Assembly: GCA_025677835.1 (NCBI GenBank) | Contig: JAIXMR010000035.1 | Span: 124,001-188,000, forward strand | Length of the DNA: 64,000 nucleotides | From: Sporodiniella umbellata | Lineage: Eukaryota; Mucoromycota; Mucoromycetes; Mucorales; Rhizopodaceae | Direction of reading: 5' to 3' | Shown here: positions 35,200 to 46,876 of the stretch, piece after piece | How positions within the stretch are numbered: position 1 is the first letter of the stretch | Layout of the letters: each line of letters starts with the position of its first letter | The notes under the pieces: model-generated | Seen by the model: only the letters and a program-made list of their open reading frames with translations | Database searches by the model: none | What the model was told of the DNA's origin: nothing | Made by a program: the position numbers and the translations under genes

Positions 35200-36805
35200 T
35201 TATTCCATGTTTTCAGCCTTAAGTAGCATTCCACCGTCTGCTCTTAAGCGATCTACAAGAACATTACCAAAGGCGGTTGCTGGTGTTAAAATACCACCGT
35301 CTTTTCCAGGAAGGCTGTCAAGACTTTTAACAATACATAAAGCAGACTCAGTCAACATACGGCATGTGTCACTGTAACCAGGATCGCGATAACCTAAACT
35401 TTAAAATTAGAAAAGAAAAAATACACAAGCCGCTATGTTTTCAAGTACCTATCACGGTAGCCCTAGCACGAATAGGATTGTCATAAGGCTCACTTTCAGA
35501 TGTGCCTACAAACTGAAATTCGTAGCCACCTTTCTTCAATTGCTCTCGAGTAGGACCATAACCAGATCCAGGAAGTAGGCTCATAAAGCCCTTGCCAATA
35601 ACGGGAAGGCCAGACAAGAGTATTACTAAAGGTAAGGCTGTGTAAAGAAGGAATGTATATCCAACACCAGTTATAAAACCAAAGCTTTGATATTCCCTAT
35701 AAGCCCGATTAGAATCGATAGTAGCATACCAAAAAGAAAACATAAATTCTTATTACTTATAGCTGAAGGTATTTCCATAAGTCTTTCCACGATCAGCCCA
35801 AATGGACCAACTTCTACGAACCACCTTTTCATTAACAGGGGACATGCCAAAAAAGCCTTGCCAATAGCCATTGAAATCATGGTCTTTTTTCAGACAAGGT
35901 AGTCCGCCTTTATCTACGCCCCTTCTTGTAGCTAACAAGTAGGGATCCAAAGTAGCTGTACCGCCACTAGTTGCAGCTCCCAAAAACGATTGAATCGTTC
36001 CTCCAGAAACGGTTCCTCTCATATCAACAACTGAGCATTTTACATCCGATAAATGAAGATTTTGTTTTTGCATATGCTCATTTAAGACAAAAACACCCAA
36101 GTCGCTTGGCACAGAATCAAAACCACATCCTGGTACAATCAAAACGTTGCCTTGCTTTGCCTTGTCATCAAAATTGTCAATTATCTGCTTCATCCATGGG
36201 TGTTCGCCTGTAATATCGACGTAGTGTGTTTTTTGTCGAATACAAGCCTCAACCAAAGGTGTGCCATACTTCATAAACGGTCCTTGAATAAAGGTTTATC
36301 ACAATTCCGTTTTCTTAAGAAAAAAAGAGAGAGGTTACTTACCAACAGTTGAAATAACAACACGCGTTTGAGCAAGTAGTTTATCGAGACTTTCAAGATT
36401 GTCAGAGTTTGCTATAAGCAAATCTAGACTCTGTATGTATAGAAAAAAGCGTCACAGTCAATAAAAGGATATCGAGTTTAGTAAAAAAAAAAAAGGTTTA
36501 CCTTCAAAGACGAATCAATTTCTACTAAACTATCTCGTACATTTTCTAACTTTGAAATACTGCGGCCTGCTAAAGCCCATTTCAAAGACTTCAAAAGGAA
36601 GTAGAATAAGTAAGATCAAATAAAAAAAAAAGTCAAATAAAAAGGAGGTGTTACTTTGTCCGATAATCCAGCAATATATTCTGCGGTTAGTGCGCCTGTA
36701 AAGCCTGTAGCACCAAAAACAACTGATGGAAAACGTTAATATAAAGGAGAAGAAAAATGTTTTATAGTTACTGATATCGTATTTTCTTTGTTGATAATCA
36801 GTCAT
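35200..36805 (-). CDS. Saccharopine dehydrogenase-like oxidoreductase
   Basis: Seven exons: 36772-36805, 36655-36722, 36502-36588, 36343-36430, 35757-36282, 35449-35696, 35200-35393 (414 aa). The N-terminal Rossmann fold reads KYDIIVFGATGFTG, with LAGRSISKLE as the second nucleotide-binding strand. The family block CIRQKTHYVDITGEHPWM and IVPGCGFDSVPSDLG follow, and the C-terminal part has a hydrophobic segment (about 295-325) and GYRDPGYSDTCRMLTESAL. These match SCCPDH-like and bacterial trans-acting enoyl reductase proteins, often found on lipid droplets or membranes; true saccharopine dehydrogenase activity is not expected. The reaction is unknown. Confidence 0.88.
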
Positions 36806-36901
36806 TTTGAAATATATAAACAGCAATGGTTAAATAAATAAATGAAAAAAGAAAGGGGGTTTTTTTTTTAAAAAAAAAACTTTATAAATAAATACAGGAA
36901 A

Positions 36902-37084
36902 ATGTTCGAGAAAGAGCTTACCAATACTGCTTATGTCATACTTAACGAAACACTCGAATATATCACAGTTACACCTTTCTTTTGGCTTGGTTTTGCATCT
37001 GCTTTGGTTTCAATCTTTGGTATAGAGTCTGTAAACATAAATCCAGAGGAATACTTAAAAAATTTTGACGATATCCTACTATAG
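36902..37084 (+). CDS. Hypothetical 60-aa single-helix protein
   Basis: An ATG-initiated frame beginning MFEKELTNTAYVILNETLEY, with a hydrophobic helix (about residues 25-42, FFWLGFASALVSIFGIESV) and an acidic tail (EEYLKNFDDILL). Composition is protein-like and the frame sits 96 bp from the divergent reductase gene, just behind a T10-A10 palindrome. Its size and layout would suit a small organelle-membrane protein, but I do not recognise a family. Confidence 0.4.
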   Translation: MFEKELTNTAYVILNETLEYITVTPFFWLGFASALVSIFGIESVNINPEEYLKNFDDILL

Positions 37085-37540
37085 CAGACCAATATCATTG
37101 TATTCTTTTATATACCTACAAAATGGTGTTGTCTAAATAAAATTAGGTCCGATAGATCTTCTATCCACATTAGTGCTTTTTGTTTGTCTTATTTGTACTA
37201 TTACGTGGATTTTACATTTTAGGAAAACTTGTAACAATTAAGTTTTTAAGACATTAAGTAAAACAAAAAGTAAGCTTTTTAGAGCCTTATTAAGAAGTTT
37301 ATATCTTCAGAAGCATATAATTGTAGTCATTAGCCTTTATAAAAAATCAAGTATCAAAAAGGATACAAGAACCATAAAGTGTATTACTGTTTTAAGTATC
37401 TGACTGAAACTGACCTTCATAAGGACAATGTGATTGTCTTGGCCAATCAAAGGCAAGGTGACTTTTTTGACTTTTTTTTTTTTCGGTAGCAGCGCCCCCC
37501 TACTGTCAATTTTTTTCTCTCTTTGCTGTAAAAACCAAAA
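37085..37540. other. Upstream region of MRP10
   Basis: 455 bp, AT-rich. CCAAT occurs at 37442 within TTGGCCAATC, about 100 bp before the MRP10 start, and could be a promoter element. Nothing else is seen. Confidence 0.4.
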
Positions 37541-37833
37541 ATGAAGTTAAAGCAATTGAAGGTTAGACCAAAGAAGGCGCTTGAAGCAAGTCCTTGTATT
37601 GCTGAAATGGGCATCTTATTTGAATGCTGGGTTACAGCCGGTCTAGACGACTCTCGATGTGCAGCCTCAGCCAAAGCATTAACTAACTGCATGCAAAAGC
37701 CTGTAAGCTTATTAGACTAAAAAAACAAAAAAAAAAGAAATGTCTTTATTCAACTATTTGTTTTTAGGCCAACAGAGCAAAACATTCCAACACAATCAAT
37801 TACCATTTAGCAAGATTAAGCAAACAGTTGTAA
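37541..37833 (+). CDS. MRP10: Mitochondrial small ribosomal subunit protein mS37
   Basis: Two exons (37541-37702, 37768-37833) give 75 aa. The twin CX9C motif is complete: C-IAEMGILFE-C and C-AASAKALTN-C, in the CHCH fold that the Mia40 relay oxidises. The end TINYHLARL matches Mrp10/CHCHD1 (TINYHLSR in homologues). Mrp10 is a component of the small mitochondrial ribosomal subunit. The gene is easy to miss because each exon is short. Confidence 0.9.
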
Positions 37834-38138
37834 AATAAAGAGATCGCTACATATTTTCAATATCAAACTACAAACACATAAAAAAAAAAAAAGAGTACAA
37901 CAGCATTTCGAGCTTCCATACACCCCTGATAATAAAAAAAAAACATAGATACAATACTGGAAAAGGGTTTATTCATATTATTGCATTTACAATTATGCTT
38001 CAAGTACATATGAAGTAAAAAAAAAAAAAAAAGTATAATAAAAGTGTTGATATGTGCTAAGAAAGTAAAGTTATGCTGTTGTGAGTGACCATAGATTTGT
38101 ATGTGCTGGCAATTATAAACAAGAAAGTAGAAGAACAA
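37834..38138. other. Convergent spacer between MRP10 and the DUF3020 gene
   Basis: 305 bp holding several A runs (about 37880-37892 and 38018-38032) that may be part of 3' ends on either strand. No gene. Confidence 0.45.
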
Positions 38139-39235
38139 CTATTGCCTCCAAGCAGCGTTTAATTGCATCAAAGAAAGTACCGCATCCATAGGATACTCTG
38201 GTTTTTTTTCTTGAGTTGTGCTCGATTCTTGTTGTGCATTGTCTTCTGTTTCATCAACTTCAGCCAACGTGTCTTTATCGTTTTCAGACATGCTTGAATT
38301 TTCTATTTTGTTTTCCACCGGCCCGCTTTCCTCTGGCTTTATTGGCACTTCAGGCTCAGTTGCTTCAGGGTTATCAATTGATTCTTCTTCAATGTTTTCT
38401 GTAGGGTTTGTATTATTGTTGTTTTGTATACCATTAGTTAGTGCCTAAAAACAATAATAATGATAAAAAAAAAAAAAAAAAAAACGTCAAGGTCTAGAGG
38501 GGATGGTATTTTTTGCAGTTCAAAAGGGATTTACCAGCATACTATGATTCAATTGTTCCAGCAGTTGACGCTGTAGATCAGCGGGAAAATCCAGTAATTT
38601 TGACGCAGCAGCGTTATCGATTTGTGGGAGAGGTGAATAGTAGGCTGGCATCTGATGGTTAGCTTCGTTAGGTGACCCGCTTTGTATAGGAACGCTTAAA
38701 ACGTTGTTGACAATGTGCTTCCTACGTTCTTTCTCTACACGCTTCATACGGCGTTTTTCAAATTCTTCTCGTGCCCACTTTTCTTTTTCTACGCTTTCTG
38801 CCTCACCGTAAAGCTTACTGGCTCTTTTGTTTACTCGGCACCTTAAATCGTTGTCTTTATCTAATAAATTAGAGTAAGCACATCAATTGCTTAGTGCTGT
38901 ATGTAGTTTTTTTTTTTTTTTTTTTTTTTTTTACTTCTCTCCTCGTTGTGAATACGCCATTTTTTTTTACGTTCTCTATTAGAGGCGCGCACACTTTCTT
39001 TCTTGGCAGAATCTAACTCACTCAAAGGTTGATGTGTTCGTTGTTTTCTAGGTGACCCTTCCTCCATTGGCTGTGATTCATTTGCTATAAAGTTAGGCAT
39101 ATGGCTGTTAACAGCAGCTAAAACCGCTTCATGAAGTTGCTCTAAAGAATGAAATGGCGGATGACTTGTGGCAGTCTCAACGTTGGAAGTCACAGAGGGT
39201 GGTGTTCCTTCGCTTTTCGTAACTGTATTTTCCAT
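38139..39235 (-). CDS. DUF3020-domain protein
   Basis: Three exons: 38935-39235, 38535-38860, 38139-38444 (310 aa). The domain spans about residues 80-145 and crosses intron 1: ASNRERKKKWRIHNEERN, then KDNDLRCRVNKRASKLYG, then KWAREEFEKRRMKRVEKERR, a strongly basic, probably helical fungal-specific block of unknown function that may bind nucleic acid. The N-terminus is Ser/Thr-rich; the C-terminal 110 residues are acidic (Glu/Asp/Ser) and end in MDAVLSLMQLNAAWRQ. Intron 1 has an unusual 5' end: the GT is followed by about 28 A. A basic domain with an acidic tail would suit a nuclear regulator, but no role is known. Confidence 0.85.
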
Positions 39236-40250
39236 TATTATTATTTTTTTTTTTAATTTTTAATTTTTAGCTGAGATATAGGGATTTTTTTTTAGGAATA
39301 AAACGCAAAGTAAAAAGGGTTTGTAGATATTTGTTTTTCTATTAAGAAAAAAAAAAAAAAACAAAGCTCAAGAAATAAATAAAACCTTATTCTTCCGTCT
39401 TTCAAATAAGAGAGAAGAAAAAAATTCTTTTGGCCTTGCAAAAAAAGAGACTCAGACAACCAATCAGTACTTACCGTGTTCAATGACGTCACATATTGTT
39501 TTACAGACTTTGCCCTTTCAGTTGGCCTGTCTCTTGCTAACTCAAGTGCTAGATTGGTGTAATGGGGGTATTTATTAAAATTATGTCTAGAATATCGGAG
39601 AATTGATACGACTTTGTCTCAAAATATAATAATGTCTTGTGAAGGTAAAAAGAACTCTATGATCCTGAGAATATACTTTGCGCTTGTAAAGATGTACAGT
39701 ATAGGTTTTTGGGTGAGGGCAAAAACGTCAGTCTTTTGGTAATAAAAGCCACAGTTTGTATAAGAGGGCTCTCTTTTTTTTTTCTAAAGATCAAGACTTT
39801 TTTATTTACCCGTTTGCTAGTTTAGATCTTTAAACGTAAACAAACTCTTGTCTTCATCTACAGTAATGGCTATATGACATATTGATGGATCTGTAGACTT
39901 AGTTTGGGCATAGGCTAATATCTCTGGGAAAAGAAGCTCAAGCTAATATAGCTATATCTTTTATCTCTTTATCCTTTTTCATACAATTACAGTCAAAAAG
40001 GTATAGGCAGACTATCAAACGTCAGTCGAATACTTTGCCTTCATCAAAGCAGATTTGTGTTATGCTTAAAAAAAAAAAAAAAACTGGGCATTGTGAGTGT
40101 ACGTATTTCATTGACAAATCTCTTTTTGAATTTCAACTACAGAAAAAAAAAAAAACCAGATACAGTGAAGGAGATGTTTTTTAATTGTACTTATTGAGAT
40201 GATTGTCTTTGGTTGTTATTATTAATTATGCGGAAGTGTTTGCCCACGAA
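39236..40250. other. Intergenic region upstream of the DUF3020 gene
   Basis: About 1 kb of AT-rich sequence with A and T runs of 10-18 (for example near 39348 and 40070). No recognisable gene; it should contain the DUF3020 gene promoter and the 3' UTR of the WG-repeat gene. Confidence 0.45.
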
Positions 40251-41887
40251 TTAATAGTATTGACTTCTTGTAAATGGGACTTGCGGAGAAGGAGGCGAAT
40301 TATATGTATTTTTAGATGGGGTATGGGTATGATTGTTATGTACACTTTTTCTAGCAGCGTATTGTTTATTGTAGTACGTTTGCTGAGGTATTCTTTGAAC
40401 TTTTCGATTCCTTTTGCTCATTACAGCTGCTTTTTGGGATTCAAAGAGGTTGGTAAGCGCTTGGATGACGCTTTCGGTATTGATGTTGTTTTCTTCAGCA
40501 AACTGCTTGGCTAGCTGTTGAGGATCGTCCAAGGCTCTTACTTTCACAGGTATCTTTATGTCTTTACCCAACTCTACATATATTGTCACCACCACTGAAT
40601 TCTCTGGCAGAGGTTCTGGGGCGACCTCGGTAGGTACTGGCACTTCTTTGTTGTTGCTATAATTCATAGGTCTTATGCTGCTTTTAGGCTTAGATTCAGA
40701 ATATTTTTTTTTGCTAGGATTTGAGAATTGATATTTCCCACTAGTATTCTGTAGATCGCGATCGGGGTCAAGCCACAAAGGTGTCTGTGTTCTGTCCACT
40801 TCGTATTCAGAAAAATTACTCCACTGGGCCGCTGGATTTTCATCATGAAACTGTGGTTTTACGCCCCAGCCTTCTTTGTCAGCCATCTGCTTACGTGAGT
40901 TAGCTGTGGGCAATCTGGAGTTTGCTGCTACTGCTGCTGCTCCCCAAGCTGATATGTGATCGTTCTTTGTTCGCCAATTAGCTGCTTTGCTAACTTTGTT
41001 TGCATTCCAATTATCCAAGGTTGACGTACTAGGCACTGTTCCCCAACTGTTTGACTCAGTTTTCGGTGGATCTCCCCAAACATCTGGTCGACCTTCTGCT
41101 TTCTCGGACACAGCCCCCCAGCTGCCTGTTTCGAGCACTGTGCTGCAACCTTCTTTAGAGTTGTGATTGACCACCGCGTTTTTTTTTTCATTTTGTCCCC
41201 ATGTGGCACCGGTACCAACCCAATTGTTTTCGGTAGGCAATGGATTTGTGTTCATGTTGTCAACAATCTGTTTATTTTTCTTTTGATCAGATATTGAATT
41301 TGTGATCGTTTTGTCAGGTAAAAGTGTACAAGATGCTGTAGTGCTATTTTTACTGGATGAGGATGGGAAAGTTTCAGTCTAGAATTTATCAATAGTAACA
41401 AATACATCCAAAAAAAATGTATATAGAAAATAGGGTTAAAGAACAAAACGACATGTGCATATCTCACGGTTAGACTTACCGTAGAATTCTCCCAAAAGGG
41501 TATTTCAACTAAAGCACTCGAGTTCCAATTGTTTTTCTCCTGGTTTTTGGGCGGAGGCCTTGAAACGAAAGGCTGTGCTGTTGTTCCAGCCTGTTTGACA
41601 GGCGGTTTGTTTGTTGCTTTCCGAGGCGACTTTTTGTTTTGAGGGAGCTCTTTTTGCCCTAGTTTTTTTTTGGTTGTGCCTTGGTTTAAGCGATACGATA
41701 GAATGTCTTCTTCGGAAACAGGAACATAGTTTTTGCCTTGTCGATGGAGCTGACCGCTTCCAAGTCCATTAGCACCTGTTTTTATGTTAGGGTCTGCAAG
41801 AGTATGCCAAGAATTAGTGAAAGTTTCGGCAACTTGAGTGCCCCATGCAGTAGCAAGAGGGCCATATTCATCGTCGCTATCGCTCAT
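40251..41887 (-). CDS. WG-repeat protein with C-terminal conserved block
   Basis: Two exons (41480-41887, 40251-41378) give 511 aa. The N-terminal two thirds are disordered-looking (Ser, Asn, Lys, Pro) with a tryptophan every 15-40 residues, seven of them followed by Gly: TAWGTQ, ATWGQN, SWGAVS, VWGDPP, SWGTVP, AWGAAA, GWGVKP. Spaced WG/GW motifs in disordered sequence are the hallmark of Argonaute-binding hook proteins such as GW182 and Tas3. A compact block near residues 390-440 (VVVTIYVELGKDIKIPVKV, then DDPQQLAKQFAEENNI) looks like a small beta-grasp or PB1-like fold ending in a helix. The tail is basic (Arg/Lys/Tyr/Asn). I do not recognise a named family. The gene is real by composition and frame; Argonaute binding is inference. 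Confidence 0.75.
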
Positions 41888-42392
41888 TTATCTCTACTGG
41901 TACGTATAATTTGTATTTCTTTCCTCGAAAAATAAAAAAATAAAAATAAAAGCACAGGCAAAATAAAAAAGGTATTTTCAAAAAGTTTGATTGGCAAAAA
42001 AAAAAAAAAAAAATCAAGGACCGCTAAGACTTTATTTAAAGAAGAGCCGTCAACCTCAAGCGCGTTGTCTTGATTTGATAGGCATCGAGTGGTAATAAAA
42101 AATCACAGTAAAAGAATTGCTTCAAAAAATTGCTCTGTTTATACAAAGACAGCCAAATCAAGTCTTTTTTTTTTTTTTTTTTTTTCAATAAGAGCTTTTG
42201 TATGTTTTCAGAACAGAGCTTGCGGGTACGTCTATCGTTCGTATCTCATTTTCAGCTCGATGTTTATTCCCATCGCTTTTTTGCTTAACGAAACACTCTT
42301 TTTAAGCCCTGAATCTATAGAAACAAGTGAATAAATACGAATGAAGCTTTAAAGCTACAACAAGCAAACTTTGTTTTTTTTTTTTTTTATTG
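41888..42392. other. Upstream region of the WG-repeat gene
   Basis: 505 bp between two minus-strand genes. It contains an A run (about 41997-42013) and T runs near 42165-42185 and 42374-42389; nothing else recognisable. Confidence 0.45.
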
Positions 42393-43002
42393 TTATTGAC
42401 TTTTTTTGACTACTTGGGGTTGGCGGTTCAAGATAACAGGACGTAAGAATCGAGTGTACATTACTTCTGCGCCCTTTTTGATAGAATAAAAATGTTAGTT
42501 TAAGAAGGCAAAGATAGCGTTAGTGTTTACTTTGAATTGAGGCAAAATAAGCCAAAGGGTAAAGATGGCTTTAAAGGTATAATAGAATGGAAACCAAGAG
42601 AGAATAAAGTTGGAAAAGTACTCGACTGTCTGTACGAGAGCGATGACGGTCCAGTAGGTTAACCATTGTGTATCATCTTGTGTAGTAGCGGTTTCCATAG
42701 CCTTGAATGAGGCGTAGGCTATACACATGTGCTTAGCAGGCCGATGTATATAAATGTGCAAAAAGGTGCTTACCAGGATATATCCAAGAAAGAAGGCTGG
42801 TGATGAGCCGAGCACCCTGATTAAAAAAAGTAAGAAGGAATAGGATAGTGGATACCACCATGACTGCATAAGACTTGGGACAGCCAGACTTTTGTTCTAA
42901 TTGGACCAAGTAAGGTTGCTTTGCTAGCTCTCTATCAAGCGAAGCGATATAACCATTAGCAGTTGATTTAAAGGAGTTGAAGGTGTTTTGTGCGGCACTC
43001 AT
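42393..43002 (-). CDS. YOP1: ER-shaping protein Yop1 (REEP5/DP1 family)
   Basis: Three exons: 42774-43002, 42531-42718, 42393-42473 (165 aa). After a 45-residue hydrophilic start come two hydrophobic hairpins (about 47-80 and 95-135), with the family signature DDTQWLTYWTVIALVQTVEY and FILSWFPFYYTFKAIFTLWL, then LPQFKGAEVMYTRFLRP. Yop1 proteins insert as wedges in the ER membrane, bend it and stabilise tubules together with reticulons. The short last exon supplies GAEVMYTRFLRPV and is required for a normal C-terminus. Confidence 0.93.
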
Positions 43003-43205
43003 AATACTATTTAATAAGAAAAAAAAAAAAAGAAAAAAGAAGGTTTATGTCATTGAAAAAGTTGAGTATGTGTGTGTCTATCATTTTGATATTTATTTTG
43101 TGACTTTTTTCTTGATGCATAAATGACATAGTTTGTGTGTAGAGATTGAATGACAGATCAGTGGGAAACGAAGCGGTAAATAAGTTGAATACTATTTGTG
43201 TTTAT

Positions 43206-44910
43206 TTACAAAGATGGTGAAGGATATGCATAACCAGAGACTCTTGATTGGGGTGTAGAGTATTTGTCGTTGTGTTCGCGTGCTTTAGCTGCTTCAAATG
43301 CAGCTTTCTCTCTTTCTCGCACGTAATCAAAAAGCGAGCTTTTTTCTGTTTCGTTCTGCTGTATTTCATGCATATTTAGGAATTCAGAAGAGTTTAGGAT
43401 GTCTTCTATAGTAGGCCGAGAGAGAGGGTCCGGTGTGAGCAGGCGTTTGATCAGCTGACTCAATTCCGGCGATAACTTTGAAAGAGCCTCTTCCTGATTT
43501 GATAGATCGCCAAAACGTATCATTTCCCAACCTTCGCCCTTTCCTGGCAGATGTAAACCAGTGGCTAGTTCCAATAAAAGCATGCCCATGCTATAGATAT
43601 CAGCAGATTTATTGTAGTCTTCTCTCAATAGCTCTGGGGCCATATATCGTCTGTCCCCTTCCCCTTTAACCCATCGCATAATCTTTTTTTTTTGTTATAA
43701 AGAAATGTGTCAGTGCCCCATGTTTTTGTTAAAAGCTAAATTTTACAGCCGGTGTTTGAATAGACACGCCAAAATCAGCTATTTTTATAAATCCATAGTT
43801 GTCGATCAAAATATTGGAAGGCTTTAGATCCAAATGGGCTATGTTTTCATTGTGTATATCGTTAAGGCCCACAGCGGTTTCATAATATATTTTCCAAATG
43901 ATATTTTCTGGTATTTTTCTTTTGCTATGGCCAAGGTATTCGTCCAGACTGAGTAAGAAGATCAGTGACCTGATATATATATATATATGTGTGTGTTACA
44001 CCTACCTTCCACTGGTGCATAACTCTGTCTGTATATACAAATGACCTTGTTCTTCCCAAGATCTGATGAGTTTAATGCAATGCTTACTATGTTTGACTTT
44101 CAACAGATTGTCAACCTCAATCAACTGCAGCCAACGATCTTCCCAGCCTGTGAAGGGTAGTTTTGATTTTTTTGTAGCGCTCAGCTCACCTGTCGATAGT
44201 TGACATGTGTGATAGACATCAGAGTGCTCACCGCTTCCCATCTTGTATCCCTTGGTGAAATCGGTATCAAAATAACCTGCCTTTGTGGTTCTCACGGTCT
44301 CATCGCGTTCAATGGCACGGCACTGGGGACCATGATTTTCAAAGAAGTCTTGATCGATAAAATGCGGCCAGTGGGTGATATAGGGGTGGGTGTGTTTATT
44401 AAAAAAAGAGCCCTGTTGTTTAGCGCATTCGAGTTGATCGCTACTGATGCTCGTAAAAAAAGCATCGACTTCATCCGCAGGTGGTTTGTTGATGGAACGC
44501 GCCAAGGGCAAGGTCGTCTTTTCATCTTCATCTTCCTCGTCTTCTTCTGCAATTCCTCCATGGATGCCAAGGGCAGAAGAATGAACACTGAGCTGTCTAC
44601 GGCTCATGGCGTATTCTTCTTGATTTATGCTGCTTAATAAATCGTTCAAAATAGACCGACAGGCGGGTTTGCCAGTCAAGGATAGATTTTCATCCATAAA
44701 ACCATCGTCATCCTCATCCTCCATAGTATTGTATGCTTCAAGTTTGATCAACTGCTCATGAGGTCCTTCTTCATCGCTGCTATCAAATAGACTGGTGTGG
44801 ATCTTTCTGGTATTCTGTCCTGAATCACGTAAACGCTGCTTCTTCATAGACTGTGCATTGGGAGGTGAAAGCTCTCTTTTTTTTTCCTCTGATTCTATTG
44901 ACAAACTCAT
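43206..44910 (-). CDS. WEE1: Wee1-type cell-cycle protein kinase
   Basis: Three exons: 44006-44910, 43747-43948, 43206-43682 (527 aa). The N-terminal 200 residues are acidic and Ser-rich. The kinase domain (about 215-475) has the glycine loop YKMGSGEHSDVY, the beta3 lysine in SATKKSK, and LIRSWEEQGHLYIQTELC, which is characteristic of Wee1/Mik1/Swe1. The catalytic loop is HLDLKPSNILI, the metal site ADFGVS, and the activation segment EGDRRYMAPELL (EGD in place of APE-2 Ser/Thr, as in Wee1). Wee1 kinases phosphorylate the conserved Tyr of Cdk1 and delay mitosis. I start at the ATG at 44910, the first in frame. Exon 3 has a purine-rich acceptor (A run then AG), less typical but needed for the frame. 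Confidence 0.88.
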
Positions 44911-44957
44911 ATGCTTGTTTAATAAGAAGAAGGAGGAGGACACTAAAAAAGGGGAAG

Positions 44958-44991
<34 letters not shown>

Positions 44992-45098
44992 AATAAAAAT
45001 CAAATAAAAAGAAGGGTGAGGTTGGCTCATAGCAACACACGTGATCGTCTCTTTTTTTTTTTTTTTTTTTTTATATGGTAAAGGAGAAACCAGAGATT
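44911..45098. repeat. A/T homopolymer tracts between WEE1 and KRI1
   Basis: An A run of about 30 at 44958-44988 and a T run of about 20 at 45052-45072 lie within the 188 bp separating two minus-strand genes. They probably reflect 3' UTR or promoter tracts; length variation is likely. Confidence 0.6.
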
Positions 45099-46876
45099 CT
45101 AATGATTTTTATTTTTTTTACTCTTCTTTTTTGGTTTTTCTTCTAAGGGTATGTGAAGAGAGCTGCGTACGGTTTGGAGATGCTTATCGAGGTCTTTCCT
45201 TTTCATTTTTTTGTTTTTCTTAAAGTGAGCTCTTTCTGTTTCTACTTTAGAATAGGGACGATAACTAGTATAGAAAGGGTTGTTATTTTCTGAAGAGGGT
45301 TATTTTCACTTACGTTGCCATTTGTTTGATACCGACGTATTTATTGAGTTCTGCATCATCTGCCAATAGGATTTCTTCAGCTGTGAGACCGTAATCTTCG
45401 GGTGCAGTCTTTGCGTATTTGAATCGAGTGTAAACATCGCCACCGACAACGTCTTCGTAGTTGAGAGAATAGTATTCGTCCATAAGCTGTTCGACCTGTT
45501 GGTTTTTGGTGGAGGATTCAGCGAGCGGGTGTGATTCAGCCGCGTGTTTTCTTTTAGAGCCCTTGAATTTGTCTCCTCCGGGGAGATAGTCAGCGTCCAT
45601 ATTATCCATGTCCCCTTGTTCGTAAGCGCTAGTATCGATGTCGTCCTCCCATGTGGGTTTCACTGAGTCTTCACCGTCATAGTATTGATCGTCAAAGACA
45701 CCGTTCATCTGCTGATCAAACATGGCAGGATCAAAGTCTGCGTCGAGGTCGATGTTTTCGAGGCCCAAGGCAGCACTGCCTGAGATTTCATAAATCTCCT
45801 TGAGTTTGTTTTGAATCTCCTTTCTCTTTTTGTTTTTTTGTTCCTTTAGCTCCTCGACTTTTTGTTTCTTTAGTAGTTCTTTGCGTGCCTTCTCTCTTGC
45901 TCTCTTTTTGGCTCGCTTGCTTTCTGTTCGACGCGCAGAGCCTTCGACGTGACGAGCGTAAGTTTGAATGGTAGCGCCTCCTTCTTCTTCGTATCTAAAG
46001 TTGTATTTGCTTTCGAATCGGTCGATATCGTCCAGGTCTGCTTCATCTTTATCCACCTCGTCTACTTCTGTGGTGGCAGCCTTACCACCTGCTTCTGTTT
46101 CAATCCATCCTCTGTTCAGAACATAGTCCATAAGAAAAGCATCTTCGCTACTGACTTTGGGGTCTTCTTTATACTCGGACCATTCCTTGACCGCCTTTTG
46201 GCTGGCCTCGTCCTGCGACATGTGTTCCAAAAGAAAATGTTTGTATTCGGATGCTTCCGCTTCTTTTTCCTTGACTGTCTTTTCTTTCTTGATCAAGAAG
46301 CCGTCATCCTCTGAATCGTCTTCGGTCTCTGACAAGTTTTTGAAAGCGTTACGAAGCTGTTCTTGTTCTTCACGGTGAGTGATGCCTTGAGGTAGTTCGG
46401 ATGCTTCGTCTACATAGCCTCCGTGTTTCAACACCATCTCGCGCTCGTAGTCTTTCAGTGTCACTACGGGCTCAGCCTTTGTTTTGGGTACGTCAGAGGT
46501 TGTTTTGACATCTTTGAAGAAATCCACTTGGTGGTAGACACTAGGATCTTTTGCTTTGATGGCAGCAATGGTACGAAAGATTTGTGAATCTACAGCAGGT
46601 GTAAGTTGATTGGCCTCGTCGTCTTCTTCTTCATCAGAATCGGATTCATATTCAGATTCGGATTCGGATGCGTCTGCTTTGGCAGCTACTTCAGCTTCGA
46701 TTTCTTCTGTGGCGATCTTTACTATGACATTGATTTAATACCATGAAACAAGAGGGTTGAAAGTAGTAGTTACATAATTCTGGTCTTTTATATTCTTCCT
46801 CGTCAGTATCCCTTTCTCGAATGGTCAACTTGAAGTCTTCGCTACTTGAAGAGCTACTTGTACTATCTCTACGCAT
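45099..46876 (-). CDS. KRI1: Ribosome-biogenesis protein Kri1
   Basis: Three exons: 46774-46876, 45314-46721, 45099-45264 (558 aa). The protein is charged throughout. Family blocks: YEREMVLKHGGYVDE, SEDAFLMDYVLNRGW, FESKYNFRYEEEGGATIQTY (followed by ARHVEGSARR), a basic helix (about 255-285), and the Kri1 C-terminal domain: YSLNYEDVVGGDVYTRFKY, LTAEEILLADDAELNKYVGI and TYRPYS. Kri1 is nucleolar and needed with Krr1 for 40S assembly. Exon 3, joined by a perfect GTAAGT donor, supplies a lysine-rich nuclear-type tail (KKKSKKNKNH); without it the frame would end at the splice site. Confidence 0.93.

Noticed and set aside
35753..35760. Tandem in-frame stops (TAATAA) in the reductase gene, at first taken as a pseudogene sign
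   Set aside because: They lie at the start of a GT-AG intron; splicing at 35756/35697 restores the family sequence FSYKEYQSFG.
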